The notes under the pieces: model-generated
What the model was told of the DNA's origin: nothing
Database searches by the model: none
What the model saw: only the letters and a program-made list of their open reading frames with translations
Translations under genes and position numbers: made by a program
Assembly: GCF_947492405.1 (NCBI RefSeq)
Contig: NZ_CANLMP010000001.1
Coordinates: 1,054,001-1,118,000, forward strand
Reading direction: 5' to 3'
DNA from: an uncultured Aquimarina sp.
GTDB lineage: Bacteria > Bacteroidota > Bacteroidia > Flavobacteriales > Flavobacteriaceae
Length of the DNA stretch: 64,000 bases
Shown here: in pieces, positions 54,527-63,535 of the stretch
Position numbering within the stretch: the stretch's first letter is position 1
How the letters are laid out: each line of letters starts with the position of its first letter

Positions 54527-57142
54527 ATGAAAAAACTCACACTCATTTTATTTGGCTTATTCACAACTTTAGGGTTTAGCCAACGGATTATTACAGGTAC
54601 AGTAACTGATATTTCAGGTGTACCTATACCTTTTGTTAACATCATCGAAAAAGGTTCTGATAAAGGTACTACTACAGATGACAACGGAAAATACACTATT
54701 GCTGTAGACGAAAACGCTATACTAGTGTTTAGCTTCATAGGTTTTCAGACTCAAGAAATTCTTGTGGATTCCAACGACAACATTGATGTCGTTCTTCAAG
54801 AAGGAGAAGCACTTAGCGCCATAGTCGTTGTAGGTTCCAGAAGCCCAAAAAGAACCGCTACGGATACACCTGTAGCTGTGGATATCATTGATGTGCAGGA
54901 TATTGTTACCAAAAGTGGTAAAATAGAAATTAATGAATTATTACAATATTCTGCCCCCTCTTTTAATGCAAATAAACAATCTGGATCGGATGGTGCCGAT
55001 CATATTGATCCTGCAAGTTTAAGAGGTTTAGGACCTGATCAAACTTTGGTTTTAATTAATGGTAAAAGAAGGCACACTTCTTCACTTATTAATATTTTTG
55101 GTACCAGAGGTCGAGGAAATTCAGGGACAGATCTTAATACGATTCCAGCAACTTCTATTAAAAGAATCGAGATTCTAAGAGATGGTGCTGCTGCACAATA
55201 TGGTTCTGATGCTATAGCGGGAGTTATTAATATAGTTCTAAGAGATAATATTGATAAACTTAGTGGTAGTATCAGTTATGGTGCATATAATACTAATGCC
55301 AAAGGAGATTTTCCTGATGGAACTCCAAATACGGATGGTAATCGATTAGATACTGAAAATGATGGTAACAGACTTGCTGATGACAAAAGTCTAGATGGTG
55401 GTTCTGTAAAAGTAACAGCCAATTATGGAGTTGGTATTGGAGAAAAGGGATATATTAATTTTACCACAGAATATGTAAGTAAAAACAAAACACTTAGACC
55501 AGGATTTGATTTTAGGAGAGGTTTTGGTGAGGCTGCTATCGATGGATTTAATTTCTTTGCTAATGCAAGTATTCCTTTATCAGACAAAACTGAGTTATAT
55601 GCTTTTGGAGGAAGAAACTACCGTGACACTGATGCCTTTGCTTTTACTCGTAATGGTGGTGAGCGTGTGGTGACTGAGATTTATCCTAATGGATTTACAC
55701 CAAGAATTACTTCTAATATCATAGATAATTCCATTTCTGCTGGGGTAAGAACCGAGACAGATAGTGGTTGGAAAATTGATCTTAGTAATACCTGGGGGAA
55801 AAATAATTTCCACTATTTCATTGAAGGTACATTAAATGCTTCTCTTGAAGAAAATTCTCCTACTGAATTCGATGCGGGTGGACATAGTTTAAGTCAGAAT
55901 ACAATTAACCTAGATTTTTCCAAGTATTATCCGAAACTAGCTAAAGGATTAAACCTTGCTTTCGGAGCAGAATACAGAACAGAAAACTTTATCATATTTG
56001 CTGGAGAAGAAGGTTCTTATGCCACCTACGATGTTAATGGATTACCGATTACTAATCCAGCTACACAAACACAACCTATAGATCCTGATAGTGGCCAATT
56101 AAGACCCGGAGGATCACAAGGGTTTCCTGGATATAGTCCAGCCAATGAAGTGGATAGGTCAAGGTCGAATCTATCATTATATGCGGATGCAGAATTAGAT
56201 ATTACGGATTCCTTCCTACTAGCTGGTGCAGCTAGATTTGAAAACTATAGCGATTTTGGAAGTACTATTAATGGAAAACTTGCACTAAGAGTAAAAGCAT
56301 CAGAAAACATTAATATCAGAGGTTCGGTTAGTACTGGTTTTAGAGCTCCATCCTTAGCTCAAATCTATTACAATTTATTATTTACGGATTTCCAAGGTGG
56401 TATTGCTACAGAAACATTATTATCTCCAAATAATAGTCGTGTAACTGCATCTTTTGGGATAGATAGATTAAAAGAAGAAACTTCTATTAATGCATCTTTA
56501 GGAGTTACAGCTAAATTAGGTGATTTTTCGGCTACTGTAGATGGATATTATATAGATATCAAAGACCGTATTGTATTAACAGGAACTTTTGAAGCAATTG
56601 ATTTTGACAATGTAAATGAAGCTCAATTTTTTGCTAATGGAGTAGATACAGAAACAGTAGGTATGGACGTGGTGCTTTCCTGGAAAAGCAATTATGATTT
56701 TGGAACGTTGTCTGCATTATTGGCAGGGAATGTTAATAATATGTACATTACTGCGGTTAATACAGACTTAGATGCAGATATCTTTTTTGGTAAAAGAGAA
56801 CAAGCATTTTTATTAGCTTCTGCACCCAGAAGTAAATTTGCTTTAAACTTAAACTACAATAACGATAAATTTAATGCAGGGCTTGGTTTGACTCGTTTTA
56901 GTGATATCACCTTGGTTGATTTTGATGATAATGAAGATGTATATGACGCAAAAATAACAGCCGACCTTACCGTTGGTTATAAACTAACAGATCAACTAAA
57001 ACTTACTATTGGTGGAAATAATATTACCAATGAATATCCTGATCAACAAGACGACTTAACAGAAGCTGGTGGATATTGGGATGCTGTACAAATGGGATTC
57101 AGCGGAGCTTTTTATTACGCTAGACTAGATTTTAATTTCTAA
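54527..57142 (+). CDS. TonB-dependent outer-membrane receptor
   Basis: Signal peptide 1-18 (ending GFSQ), CarboxypepD_reg-like domain about 19-94 (ITGTVTDISGVPIPFVNIIEKGSDKGTTTDDNGKY, cited in parts), plug about 105-235 (ASLRGLGPDQTLVLINGKRRH, RIEILRDGAAAQYGSDAIAGVINIV), barrel to the last aromatic residue (ARLDFNF). 871 residues. No SusD gene follows, so it is not a SusC pair; a siderophore, vitamin or small-molecule receptor is the more likely type. Solute unknown. Confidence 0.9.
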   Translation: MKKLTLILFGLFTTLGFSQRIITGTVTDISGVPIPFVNIIEKGSDKGTTTDDNGKYTIAVDENAILVFSFIGFQTQEILVDSNDNIDVVLQEGEALSAIVVVGSRSPKRTATDTPVAVDIIDVQDIVTKSGKIEINELLQYSAPSFNANKQSGSDGADHIDPASLRGLGPDQTLVLINGKRRHTSSLINIFGTRGRGNSGTDLNTIPATSIKRIEILRDGAAAQYGSDAIAGVINIVLRDNIDKLSGSISYGAYNTNAKGDFPDGTPNTDGNRLDTENDGNRLADDKSLDGGSVKVTANYGVGIGEKGYINFTTEYVSKNKTLRPGFDFRRGFGEAAIDGFNFFANASIPLSDKTELYAFGGRNYRDTDAFAFTRNGGERVVTEIYPNGFTPRITSNIIDNSISAGVRTETDSGWKIDLSNTWGKNNFHYFIEGTLNASLEENSPTEFDAGGHSLSQNTINLDFSKYYPKLAKGLNLAFGAEYRTENFIIFAGEEGSYATYDVNGLPITNPATQTQPIDPDSGQLRPGGSQGFPGYSPANEVDRSRSNLSLYADAELDITDSFLLAGAARFENYSDFGSTINGKLALRVKASENINIRGSVSTGFRAPSLAQIYYNLLFTDFQGGIATETLLSPNNSRVTASFGIDRLKEETSINASLGVTAKLGDFSATVDGYYIDIKDRIVLTGTFEAIDFDNVNEAQFFANGVDTETVGMDVVLSWKSNYDFGTLSALLAGNVNNMYITAVNTDLDADIFFGKREQAFLLASAPRSKFALNLNYNNDKFNAGLGLTRFSDITLVDFDDNEDVYDAKITADLTVGYKLTDQLKLTIGGNNITNEYPDQQDDLTEAGGYWDAVQMGFSGAFYYARLDFNF

Positions 57143-57150
57143 ATAAATAC

Positions 57151-57224
57151 TGTCATCTAGAGCGAAGTCGAAATGTATTATTTTAACTATAAATAACTAC
57201 TTCTCGACTCCGCTCGAAGTGGCA
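57151..57224. repeat. REP-like inverted repeat pair
   Basis: Copy 1 (57151-57176) reads TGTCATCTAGAGCGAAGTCG and six more bases; copy 2 in reverse (57199-57224) reads TGCCACTTCGAGCGGAGTCG and six more. 19 of 26 positions agree. The GAGCGGAGTCGAGA core is a dispersed repeat seen in many Flavobacteriaceae. Copy 2 encodes the last nine residues (DATSSGVEK) and stop codon of the hydrolase gene at 57197-58042. Confidence 0.65.
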
Positions 57225-58042
57225 TCCCAATTTTCGTTAAACTCTTTCTCTAACACTTTATCAATAGTTTTAGTATATTCTTTAAAGCCTATCAAATCAT
57301 TATGAGAACCTCCTTCAATAGAAATCATTCTCTTTTTTGACGTGGGTATACTTTCAAACAATCTTTTACCAGATACATAAGGTACTACTCCATCATCCGT
57401 ACCGTGATAAATAGTAACATCACAGGTTACGTTTTGTATAAATTCATTAGACGTAAACTTAAACTTCAATATACTTTTTACAGGAAAAATCGGTAACCAA
57501 TACGAAGTAACTTCTTCCATGGTATTATATGGTGTTTCTAGTATTAAATTGTCTGGTTTGTTGGTTGATGCAATTTTTGTGGCAATACCAGTACCCAAAG
57601 ACCTACCATACACTATTATTTGATCTTCTTCATATAGTTTTAATGTATAATCATAAAACAATTGAGCATCACTATACAGACTTTCTTCTGTAATTGTACC
57701 AGTGCTTTTTCCATAACTTCTATAATCCATTACTATTACGTCGTATTCTTTTTTTGCAAAAAAAACTGTAATATTACCCCATCTAGATAGATTTCCCTTA
57801 TTTCCATGAAAATACAAGATAACCCCTTTGGGATCTTTGTTTTTAAAATGTATTGCATTTAGCCGTTCGCCATTAGTAGTCTCTAGAAAAAATTCTTCAA
57901 AAGGATGATCAAATTGAAAAGTATAATTTTTAGGAAGTTTTTTAGGCTGAAAAATTATTTTATGCTGAAAGAAACCTAATAACCCTAATATCATAAAATA
58001 TAGTATCAATGTCCATAGCAGGACTTTTTTAAGCTTGGACAT
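57197..58042 (-). CDS. Bem46-type membrane-anchored alpha/beta hydrolase, copy A
   Basis: N-terminal membrane anchor (VLLWTLILYFMILGLLGFF), then the hydrolase fold (LYFHGNKGNLSRWGN, VIVMDYRSYGKSTG, elbow YGRSLGTGIA with nucleophile Ser, YHGTDDGVVPY acid, GGSHNDLIG His). Paralogue of the gene just upstream; start overlaps that gene's end by 14 bp (58029-58042). The C-terminal tail comes from a REP-like element. Substrate unknown. Confidence 0.8.
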   Translation of the reverse strand: MSKLKKVLLWTLILYFMILGLLGFFQHKIIFQPKKLPKNYTFQFDHPFEEFFLETTNGERLNAIHFKNKDPKGVILYFHGNKGNLSRWGNITVFFAKKEYDVIVMDYRSYGKSTGTITEESLYSDAQLFYDYTLKLYEEDQIIVYGRSLGTGIATKIASTNKPDNLILETPYNTMEEVTSYWLPIFPVKSILKFKFTSNEFIQNVTCDVTIYHGTDDGVVPYVSGKRLFESIPTSKKRMISIEGGSHNDLIGFKEYTKTIDKVLEKEFNENWDATSSGVEK

Positions 58043-58904
58043 TTACTTTTTTTGACGAATGCTTAACACCAATACTGGTATTAGAAAGATTTATTTTCCT
58101 CATCTTTGAATTAATAATTTCCCCTAGCATCTTATGATAAGATTCAAAATTATTAAGGTTTTTATGTCCTCCACCAATAACAGTATATAATCGTGTCAGT
58201 TTCGGTTTTATTTTTGATAATTTAATACTAGATTTAAAAGGGATTAATTTATCTTGTGTTCCGTGGATGATATGTATAGGACAATTCACATATTTTAACC
58301 ACTTATACGTAGGTATTGGATATCTCATAATTAAAGAAACTGGCATAAAAGGAATAAATTTGCCCGCTACTTTACTCAAACTATAATAAGGAGCATCAAG
58401 AATTAACATTTTAGGATTATTAATAGAAGCTAATTTTGTTGCAAAACCAGATCCCATAGATCTACCATACAAGATGATATACTTTTCATCTACTTTTTCC
58501 TTTAATTTATTATAAACAAATTGAAGATCTCTTTTAATAGCTTTAAAAGAGCGTCTACCTGTACTTTTACCAAATCCTCGATAATCTAACATACATACAT
58601 CATATCCATGCCTCGTAAAATCAACTGCAAATTTCCCCCAACCTTTAATACTTTTAGAATTCCCTTTGAGATATAGAACAACTCCTTTAGGATCCTTAAC
58701 CTTAAAATGAAGCCCATTTATGATAGCGCCATCTCTGGTTTCTAAATTATACTCTTCTACAACTTGGTTATTATAATGAAATTCAAAATCTTTATCTAAC
58801 TTCTCCGGTTTGAAAATGAAATACTCCTGCAAATAATACAATGCTACACTAGCTACGATATAAAACGCAAGAATAATAATTGCTATGTATCCCCAATTTG
58901 GCAT
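58029..58904 (-). CDS. Bem46-type membrane-anchored alpha/beta hydrolase, copy B
   Basis: Same architecture as copy A: anchor (YIAIIILAFYIVASVALYYL), LYLKGNSKSIKGWGK, VCMLDYRGFGKSTGRR, elbow YGRSMGSGFA, HGTQDKLIPF and GGGHKNLNNF. Positions match copy A throughout, so the pair arose by tandem duplication and then diverged. Likely a two-gene operon. Confidence 0.8.
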   Translation of the reverse strand: MPNWGYIAIIILAFYIVASVALYYLQEYFIFKPEKLDKDFEFHYNNQVVEEYNLETRDGAIINGLHFKVKDPKGVVLYLKGNSKSIKGWGKFAVDFTRHGYDVCMLDYRGFGKSTGRRSFKAIKRDLQFVYNKLKEKVDEKYIILYGRSMGSGFATKLASINNPKMLILDAPYYSLSKVAGKFIPFMPVSLIMRYPIPTYKWLKYVNCPIHIIHGTQDKLIPFKSSIKLSKIKPKLTRLYTVIGGGHKNLNNFESYHKMLGEIINSKMRKINLSNTSIGVKHSSKKVNVQA

Positions 58905-58972
58905 ATTAATATTCCTTTAAATATATTTGTAAGTAACTAATTTACAAAAAATTAAATTTAATTGCATAAAAA

Positions 58973-58990
58973 ATCCTGCCGAAGCAGGAT
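58973..58990 (-). terminator. Terminator of the beta-barrel gene
   Basis: Stem ATCCTGC / GCAGGAT with CGAA loop (GNRA-like on one strand) and T run on the minus strand, 28 bp behind the stop of the 59018 gene. Confidence 0.8.
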
Positions 58991-59017
58991 CTTAACAAAT
59001 ATTATGTTTATTACAAT

Positions 59018-59629
59018 TTATCGTCTTGCATCATAAATTCGGAAACGTACTCCTACTCTTGCATAGATATCAAAGAATTTACTATCAACATCTACTAGAT
59101 TATCTGTAAAGTCATTCATCGCACCAGCTTCGAAAAAAATATCAAACATCTCTCCTACCATCTGAGAAAAACCCAAACCGTATACTCCACCAATAACCAA
59201 TTGTTCATATGCATCTGATTCTAAATCCACACCAGCGAATTCTATACCAGTATTTAATCTAAAAGAAGGACCAACATTAATAAAAGGTCTAAAACGATCT
59301 TTACCTCTACCAAACAAATACCTGAATTTAGGATTAAAACCTACTTGCAGTGCTTTAAAATCTGAAGTAATCGTTCCTCCGGGAAGATTTGTTATAACTT
59401 CACTATTTCTTTGTAAAATTTCAACGGAAAAAACAATACTTGTTTTGGCACGAACACCCATTACATATCCATATCCAGCATTAAAATGAAAACCAACACC
59501 ACGGTTACTTTTAGAGTTTTCAATATCAAGACTAGAACTTGTTATACCACCCGTTACTTCCCAACGATATTGCCCATAAGAAGTAACTGAAATAGTTGCT
59601 AATAAGATGAAGAATATTAATTTTTTCAT
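59018..59629 (-). CDS. Outer-membrane beta-barrel protein
   Basis: Signal peptide MKKLIFFILLATISVTSYGQ, then alternating aromatic/polar strands with glycine turns (RWEVTGGITSSSLDI, GVGFHFNAGYGYVMGV, FNPKFRYLFGRGKDRFRPFINVGPSFRL) and a final strand ending FDIYARVGVRFRIYD. Size (203) suits an eight-strand barrel of the OmpA/OprF-like or porin-family group. Function unknown. Confidence 0.75.
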   Translation of the reverse strand: MKKLIFFILLATISVTSYGQYRWEVTGGITSSSLDIENSKSNRGVGFHFNAGYGYVMGVRAKTSIVFSVEILQRNSEVITNLPGGTITSDFKALQVGFNPKFRYLFGRGKDRFRPFINVGPSFRLNTGIEFAGVDLESDAYEQLVIGGVYGLGFSQMVGEMFDIFFEAGAMNDFTDNLVDVDSKFFDIYARVGVRFRIYDARR

Positions 59630-59697
59630 AATTTCATGTTTAGATTTGAGGTTAAATTCTTGACGAAAATACTAAAATTTAAAAAACGAGTATAAAA

Positions 59698-59721
59698 AAA
59701 CCTGCCTAAACAGACAGGTTT
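59698..59721 (-). terminator. Terminator of the ferredoxin gene
   Basis: AAACCTG...CAGGTTT stem with inner CT/AG pairs, T run on the minus strand, 27 bp behind the ferredoxin stop. Confidence 0.75.
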
Positions 59722-59747
59722 ATAATAGGTGTCTATAAAAAAATATG

Positions 59748-60098
59748 TTATTCTTTATGCATAAATGACTGTTTCTGTAATAAAAACTCCTCGGTTTCCA
59801 CGACATCTTCATCAGGAACACAACAATCTACAGGGCATACCGCTGCACATTGAGGTTCTTCATGAAAACCTTTACACTCTGTACACTTATCAGGTACAAT
59901 ATAATAAATCTCATCACTAACCGGTTCTTGAGCCTCTTCTGAGTTAACAGCTTTGCCTCCAGGAAGCACAACATCTCCTTCTAAATCAGTTCCATCCGCA
60001 TATCTCCAGTCATCCGCACCCTCATAAATCGCCGTATTCGGACATTCTGGTTCACATGCACCACAGTTTATACATTCGTCCGTTATTATAATTGCCAT
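59748..60098 (-). CDS. 2[4Fe-4S] ferredoxin
   Basis: First cluster CxxCxxCxxxC at residues 9, 12, 15 and 19 ([17 protein letters not shown]); second at 72, 75, 84 and 88 ([20 protein letters not shown]), with the long spacing of Chromatium-type ferredoxins. A ~50-residue insert between the clusters and an acidic tail enlarge the protein to 116 residues. Electron carrier in the cytoplasm. Divergent from the acyl-CoA reductase gene (65 bp to its chosen start), a Bacteroidota-typical neighbourhood. Confidence 0.9.
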   Translation of the reverse strand: MAIIITDECINCGACEPECPNTAIYEGADDWRYADGTDLEGDVVLPGGKAVNSEEAQEPVSDEIYYIVPDKCTECKGFHEEPQCAAVCPVDCCVPDEDVVETEEFLLQKQSFMHKE

Positions 60099-60163
60099 AG
60101 CTTTTTTTATTCTAAATTTGCATCACAAAAATAACCCGTAAACTAGTGATAAACAAATTAGAA

Positions 60164-61225
60164 ATGGTATTAAATGATCGAATAGTCGCTTTTACTGAAT
60201 TAGGCAAGTTCTTAAGTCAATTCAAAAATACTGGTTATGAGAAGATTAGCAATGTTATCCGTCAAGAAGATTTTTTTGATGGGATGATTCAAAAAATCGA
60301 ATCTGCTAAACATCATAATGGTTGGTTTACAGAAGAAAACATCTTGTTTTCATTATCACAATGGAGTAAAACGCTGACAAAACATAATTTAGAACAATGG
60401 TTGTCTTCTTATTCCTTAGATACCAAAGTGGCTAAAACAATCGGTATTATTATGGCAGGTAATATCCCATTAGTTGGATTTCATGACTTTATTTCGGTAC
60501 TCATAAGCGGTCATAATGTTCTGGTAAAACAATCTTCTAACGACAACCAATTACTTCCATATCTAGCATCGTATCTAATTGCGATTGAACCAAGATTTGA
60601 AAAACGAATTTCTTTTACCGAAGAAAAGTTTACGGATTTTGATGCCATCATTGCTACAGGAAGCAATAATACAGCTCGCTATTTCGAACATTATTTTGGC
60701 AACAAACCTAATATTATACGTAAAAATAGAAATTCTGTAGCAATATTAACCGGAAGTGAGTCCAAAGAGCAACTAGCGTCATTAGGGAGCGATATCTTTA
60801 CCTATTATGGGCTAGGTTGTAGAAGTGTTTCTAAACTTATGGTCCCAAAAGGTTATGATTTTGACTTATTTTTTAAATCTATTTATGAATACAATGACAT
60901 CATTAATGGAGCAAAATACGCCAATAATTATGATTATAATAAAGCCGTGTATTTAATGAGCAATTTTAAGTTATTAGACAATGGTTTCCTAATGCTTAAA
61001 GAAGATGAAAGTTACAGTTCACCTATCGCCACTTTGTTTTATGAGACATATACATCAAAAGAGGAATTATTCCGAAAATTCGAAGCTGATCAAGAAGCTA
61101 TACAATGCATAGTTGGCGACAATTTTTCTGATAATAGTGTTGATTTCGGAACCACACAACACCCTTCTCTATCAGATTATGCAGATAATGTTGATGTTAT
61201 TGAATTTTTAACAAAAATTGACTAA
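60164..61225 (+). CDS. Acyl-CoA reductase (LuxC-type aldehyde dehydrogenase fold)
   Basis: The LuxC-like features are KTIGIIMAGNIPLVGFHDFISVLISGHNVLVKQSS, IATGSNNTARYF, RNRNSVAILTGSE and YYGLGCRSVSKLMVP with the catalytic Cys at about 221 of this start. No luciferase genes are present; in Bacteroidota this protein is common without bioluminescence and its substrate is not established. The frame can begin at GTG 60146; ATG 60164 (MVLNDRIVAFTELG) is preferred by comparison with the family start. Next come serC and serA in the same direction. Confidence 0.8.
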   Translation: MVLNDRIVAFTELGKFLSQFKNTGYEKISNVIRQEDFFDGMIQKIESAKHHNGWFTEENILFSLSQWSKTLTKHNLEQWLSSYSLDTKVAKTIGIIMAGNIPLVGFHDFISVLISGHNVLVKQSSNDNQLLPYLASYLIAIEPRFEKRISFTEEKFTDFDAIIATGSNNTARYFEHYFGNKPNIIRKNRNSVAILTGSESKEQLASLGSDIFTYYGLGCRSVSKLMVPKGYDFDLFFKSIYEYNDIINGAKYANNYDYNKAVYLMSNFKLLDNGFLMLKEDESYSSPIATLFYETYTSKEELFRKFEADQEAIQCIVGDNFSDNSVDFGTTQHPSLSDYADNVDVIEFLTKID

Positions 61226-61267
61226 ATAATTTATCATTTTGACAATGATTTTGTTTTAGATTATTAG

Positions 61268-61286
61268 CACCTTTGTGGTGTTTTTT
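61268..61286 (+). promoter_or_regulatory. Possible promoter of serC or weak terminator of the reductase gene
   Basis: CACCTTTG resembles a -7 box (TAnnTTTG) for serC, while CACC-TTTGT-GGTG followed by six T could form a weak hairpin terminator. Both readings fit; neither is decisive. Confidence 0.35.
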
Positions 61287-61352
61287 CTTACTGGTTTAAG
61301 GAGCCGGAAAATAACAAGAAAAGTAATTAATAAAAAACAATAAAAACTACTG

Positions 61353-62417
61353 ATGAAAAAGCACAACTTTAGCGCAGGACCTTGTATTCTACCACAAGAA
61401 GTATTCAAAGAAGCATCCCAGGCTGTATTAGATTTTAACGATTCTGGGCTATCCATTTTGGAGATTTCACATCGTAGTAAGGATTTTGTAGATGTAATGG
61501 ACGAAGCCCGCAGTTTGGCTTTAGAATTACTAGGCTTAGAGGGTAAAGGATATAAAGTACTTTTTCTTCAAGGAGGAGCAAGTACTCAATTTTTAATGGC
61601 TGCATACAATTTATTACAATCAAAAGCTGGATATATCAATACTGGTAGTTGGAGTGATAAAGCAATTAAAGAAGCTAAAATTTTTGGAGAGGTTGTAGAA
61701 GTGGCATCTTCTAAAGATGCTAATTACAATTACATTCCTAAAGGTTATGATGTACCTGAGGATTTAGATTATCTGCATTGTACCAGTAACAATACTATTT
61801 TTGGAACACAAATCAAAGATTTTCCAACTACCAATACACCTCTAGTTTGTGATATGAGTAGTGATATATTCTCTAGACAATTAGATTTCTCAAAATTTAG
61901 CTTGATCTATGCCGGAGCACAAAAAAATATGGGTCCAGCTGGAACTACATTAGTAGTTATAAAAGAAGATATATTGGATAAGGTGGAAAGACAAATTCCA
62001 TCGATGCTGGATTATAAGGTGCATATTAGTAAAAGTAGTATGTTTAATACGCCACCTGTATTCGCAGTATACACATCCATGCTTACACTTAGATGGTTGA
62101 AAAAACTAGGTGGAATTGCTGCTATTGAAGAGCAAAATGAGAAAAAGGCAAACCTTATTTATTCTGAAATAGAGTTAAACCCTCTTTTCAAAGGGTTTGC
62201 TGCAAAAGAAGATAGATCTATGATGAATGCTACTTTCTCTTTGGTAGATGGTCATCTTAAGGAAACTTTTGACGCTATGTGGACAGAAGCTGGTATCAGC
62301 GGTGTAAATGGACATAGAAGTGTAGGTGGATATAGAGCTAGTATGTATAATGCTATGACTATGGAAAGTGTTGCTGCATTAGTTGATGTAATGAGTGACT
62401 TAGAAAGAAAAGCTTAA
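61353..62417 (+). CDS. serC: 3-phosphoserine aminotransferase
   Basis: PLP aminotransferase of serine synthesis (3-phosphohydroxypyruvate + glutamate). HNFSAGPCILPQEV at the start, SGLSILEISHRSKDF, FLQGGAS TQF, PLP-lysine in YAGAQKNMGPAGTTL, and HRSVGGYRASMYNAM near the C-terminus. 354 residues, normal. serA follows 74 bp on, so both steps toward phosphoserine are here; serB is not in the window. Confidence 0.95.
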   Translation: MKKHNFSAGPCILPQEVFKEASQAVLDFNDSGLSILEISHRSKDFVDVMDEARSLALELLGLEGKGYKVLFLQGGASTQFLMAAYNLLQSKAGYINTGSWSDKAIKEAKIFGEVVEVASSKDANYNYIPKGYDVPEDLDYLHCTSNNTIFGTQIKDFPTTNTPLVCDMSSDIFSRQLDFSKFSLIYAGAQKNMGPAGTTLVVIKEDILDKVERQIPSMLDYKVHISKSSMFNTPPVFAVYTSMLTLRWLKKLGGIAAIEEQNEKKANLIYSEIELNPLFKGFAAKEDRSMMNATFSLVDGHLKETFDAMWTEAGISGVNGHRSVGGYRASMYNAMTMESVAALVDVMSDLERKA

Positions 62418-62491
62418 TTAACCAACCTATTAAATTAGAAACTAAAAATTCTGAAATAAGAATTCAAAATTTAAAAAATCAAACCTTTAAA

Positions 62492-63442
62492 ATGAAAGTA
62501 TTAGCAAACGACGGAGTATCTCAAAGCGGTATTGATGCCCTGGAAAAAGCTGGATTCGAAGTACAAACTACAACAGTTGCGCAGGATCAGTTAGTAAATT
62601 ATATTAATGAAAATGAAATCAATGTATTATTAGTTCGTAGTGCTACAAAAGTAAGAACTGATATTATTGATAATTGTAGTTCTTTAAAAATTATAGGACG
62701 CGGTGGTGTTGGTATGGACAATATTGATGTTGCTTATGCTCGCGAAAAGGGGTTACACGTTATCAATACTCCCGCTGCATCATCCGGATCAGTAGCAGAA
62801 CTTGTTTTTGCCCATTTATACGGAAGTGTTCGTTTCCTTCATGATGCAAACAGAAACATGCCATTAGAAGGTGATAGCAAATTTAAGAACCTTAAAAAAG
62901 CATACGCCGGTGGAACTGAATTAAGAGGCAAAACACTTGGTGTAATAGGTATTGGTCGTATTGGTCAAGCAACTGCTAAAATTGCAATTGGAGTTGGTAT
63001 GAATGTAGTTGCATTTGATCCATTTATTGAAGAAGTGGAAATTCCTTTAGAATTTTTTGATGGACAATCATTAAATTTTAAAATAAAGACTGTTTCTAAA
63101 GAAGAAGTTCTTAAACAAGCAGACTTCTTTACCTTACATGTTCCTGCTCAAAAAGATTATGTTATTGGTAAAGCCGAGATTGGACAAATGAAAGATGGTG
63201 CTGGATTAATTAATGCCGCTCGTGGAGGGGTTATTGATGAAGTAGCCTTAGTAGAAGCGTTAGAAAGTGGTAAATTAAGTTTTGCTGGTCTAGATGTATT
63301 CGAAAATGAACCAAGCCCAGCTATTAAGGTATTAATGAACAATAAAATATCATTAACACCACATATCGGAGCTGCTACTGGTGAAGCACAAGATAGAATT
63401 GGTCAAGAACTTGCCGATCAAATAATATCTATTTTAAAATAG
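62492..63442 (+). CDS. serA: D-3-phosphoglycerate dehydrogenase, short form
   Basis: NAD-binding motif GVIGIGRIGQATAKIA, catalytic Arg in INAARGGVIDEVALVEAL, Glu in DVFENEPSP and His in LTPHIGAATGEAQDR. 316 residues end after the catalytic domain, so there is no ACT regulatory domain and classic serine inhibition is not expected. Directly after serC and ended by a strong terminator. Confidence 0.93.
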   Translation: MKVLANDGVSQSGIDALEKAGFEVQTTTVAQDQLVNYINENEINVLLVRSATKVRTDIIDNCSSLKIIGRGGVGMDNIDVAYAREKGLHVINTPAASSGSVAELVFAHLYGSVRFLHDANRNMPLEGDSKFKNLKKAYAGGTELRGKTLGVIGIGRIGQATAKIAIGVGMNVVAFDPFIEEVEIPLEFFDGQSLNFKIKTVSKEEVLKQADFFTLHVPAQKDYVIGKAEIGQMKDGAGLINAARGGVIDEVALVEALESGKLSFAGLDVFENEPSPAIKVLMNNKISLTPHIGAATGEAQDRIGQELADQIISILK

Positions 63443-63461
63443 AAATAAATACGTATAGAAT

Positions 63462-63494
63462 AAAAAATGCCTCATAATATATGAGGCATTTTTT
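63462..63494. terminator. Strong bidirectional terminator
   Basis: Stem AAAAAATGCCTCATA / TATGAGGCATTTTTT with loop ATA between the convergent serA and S74 genes. Confidence 0.9.
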
Positions 63495-63535
63495 ATTATT
63501 ACATTACAAAAAACTAACTAAAAACATCTATAAAA

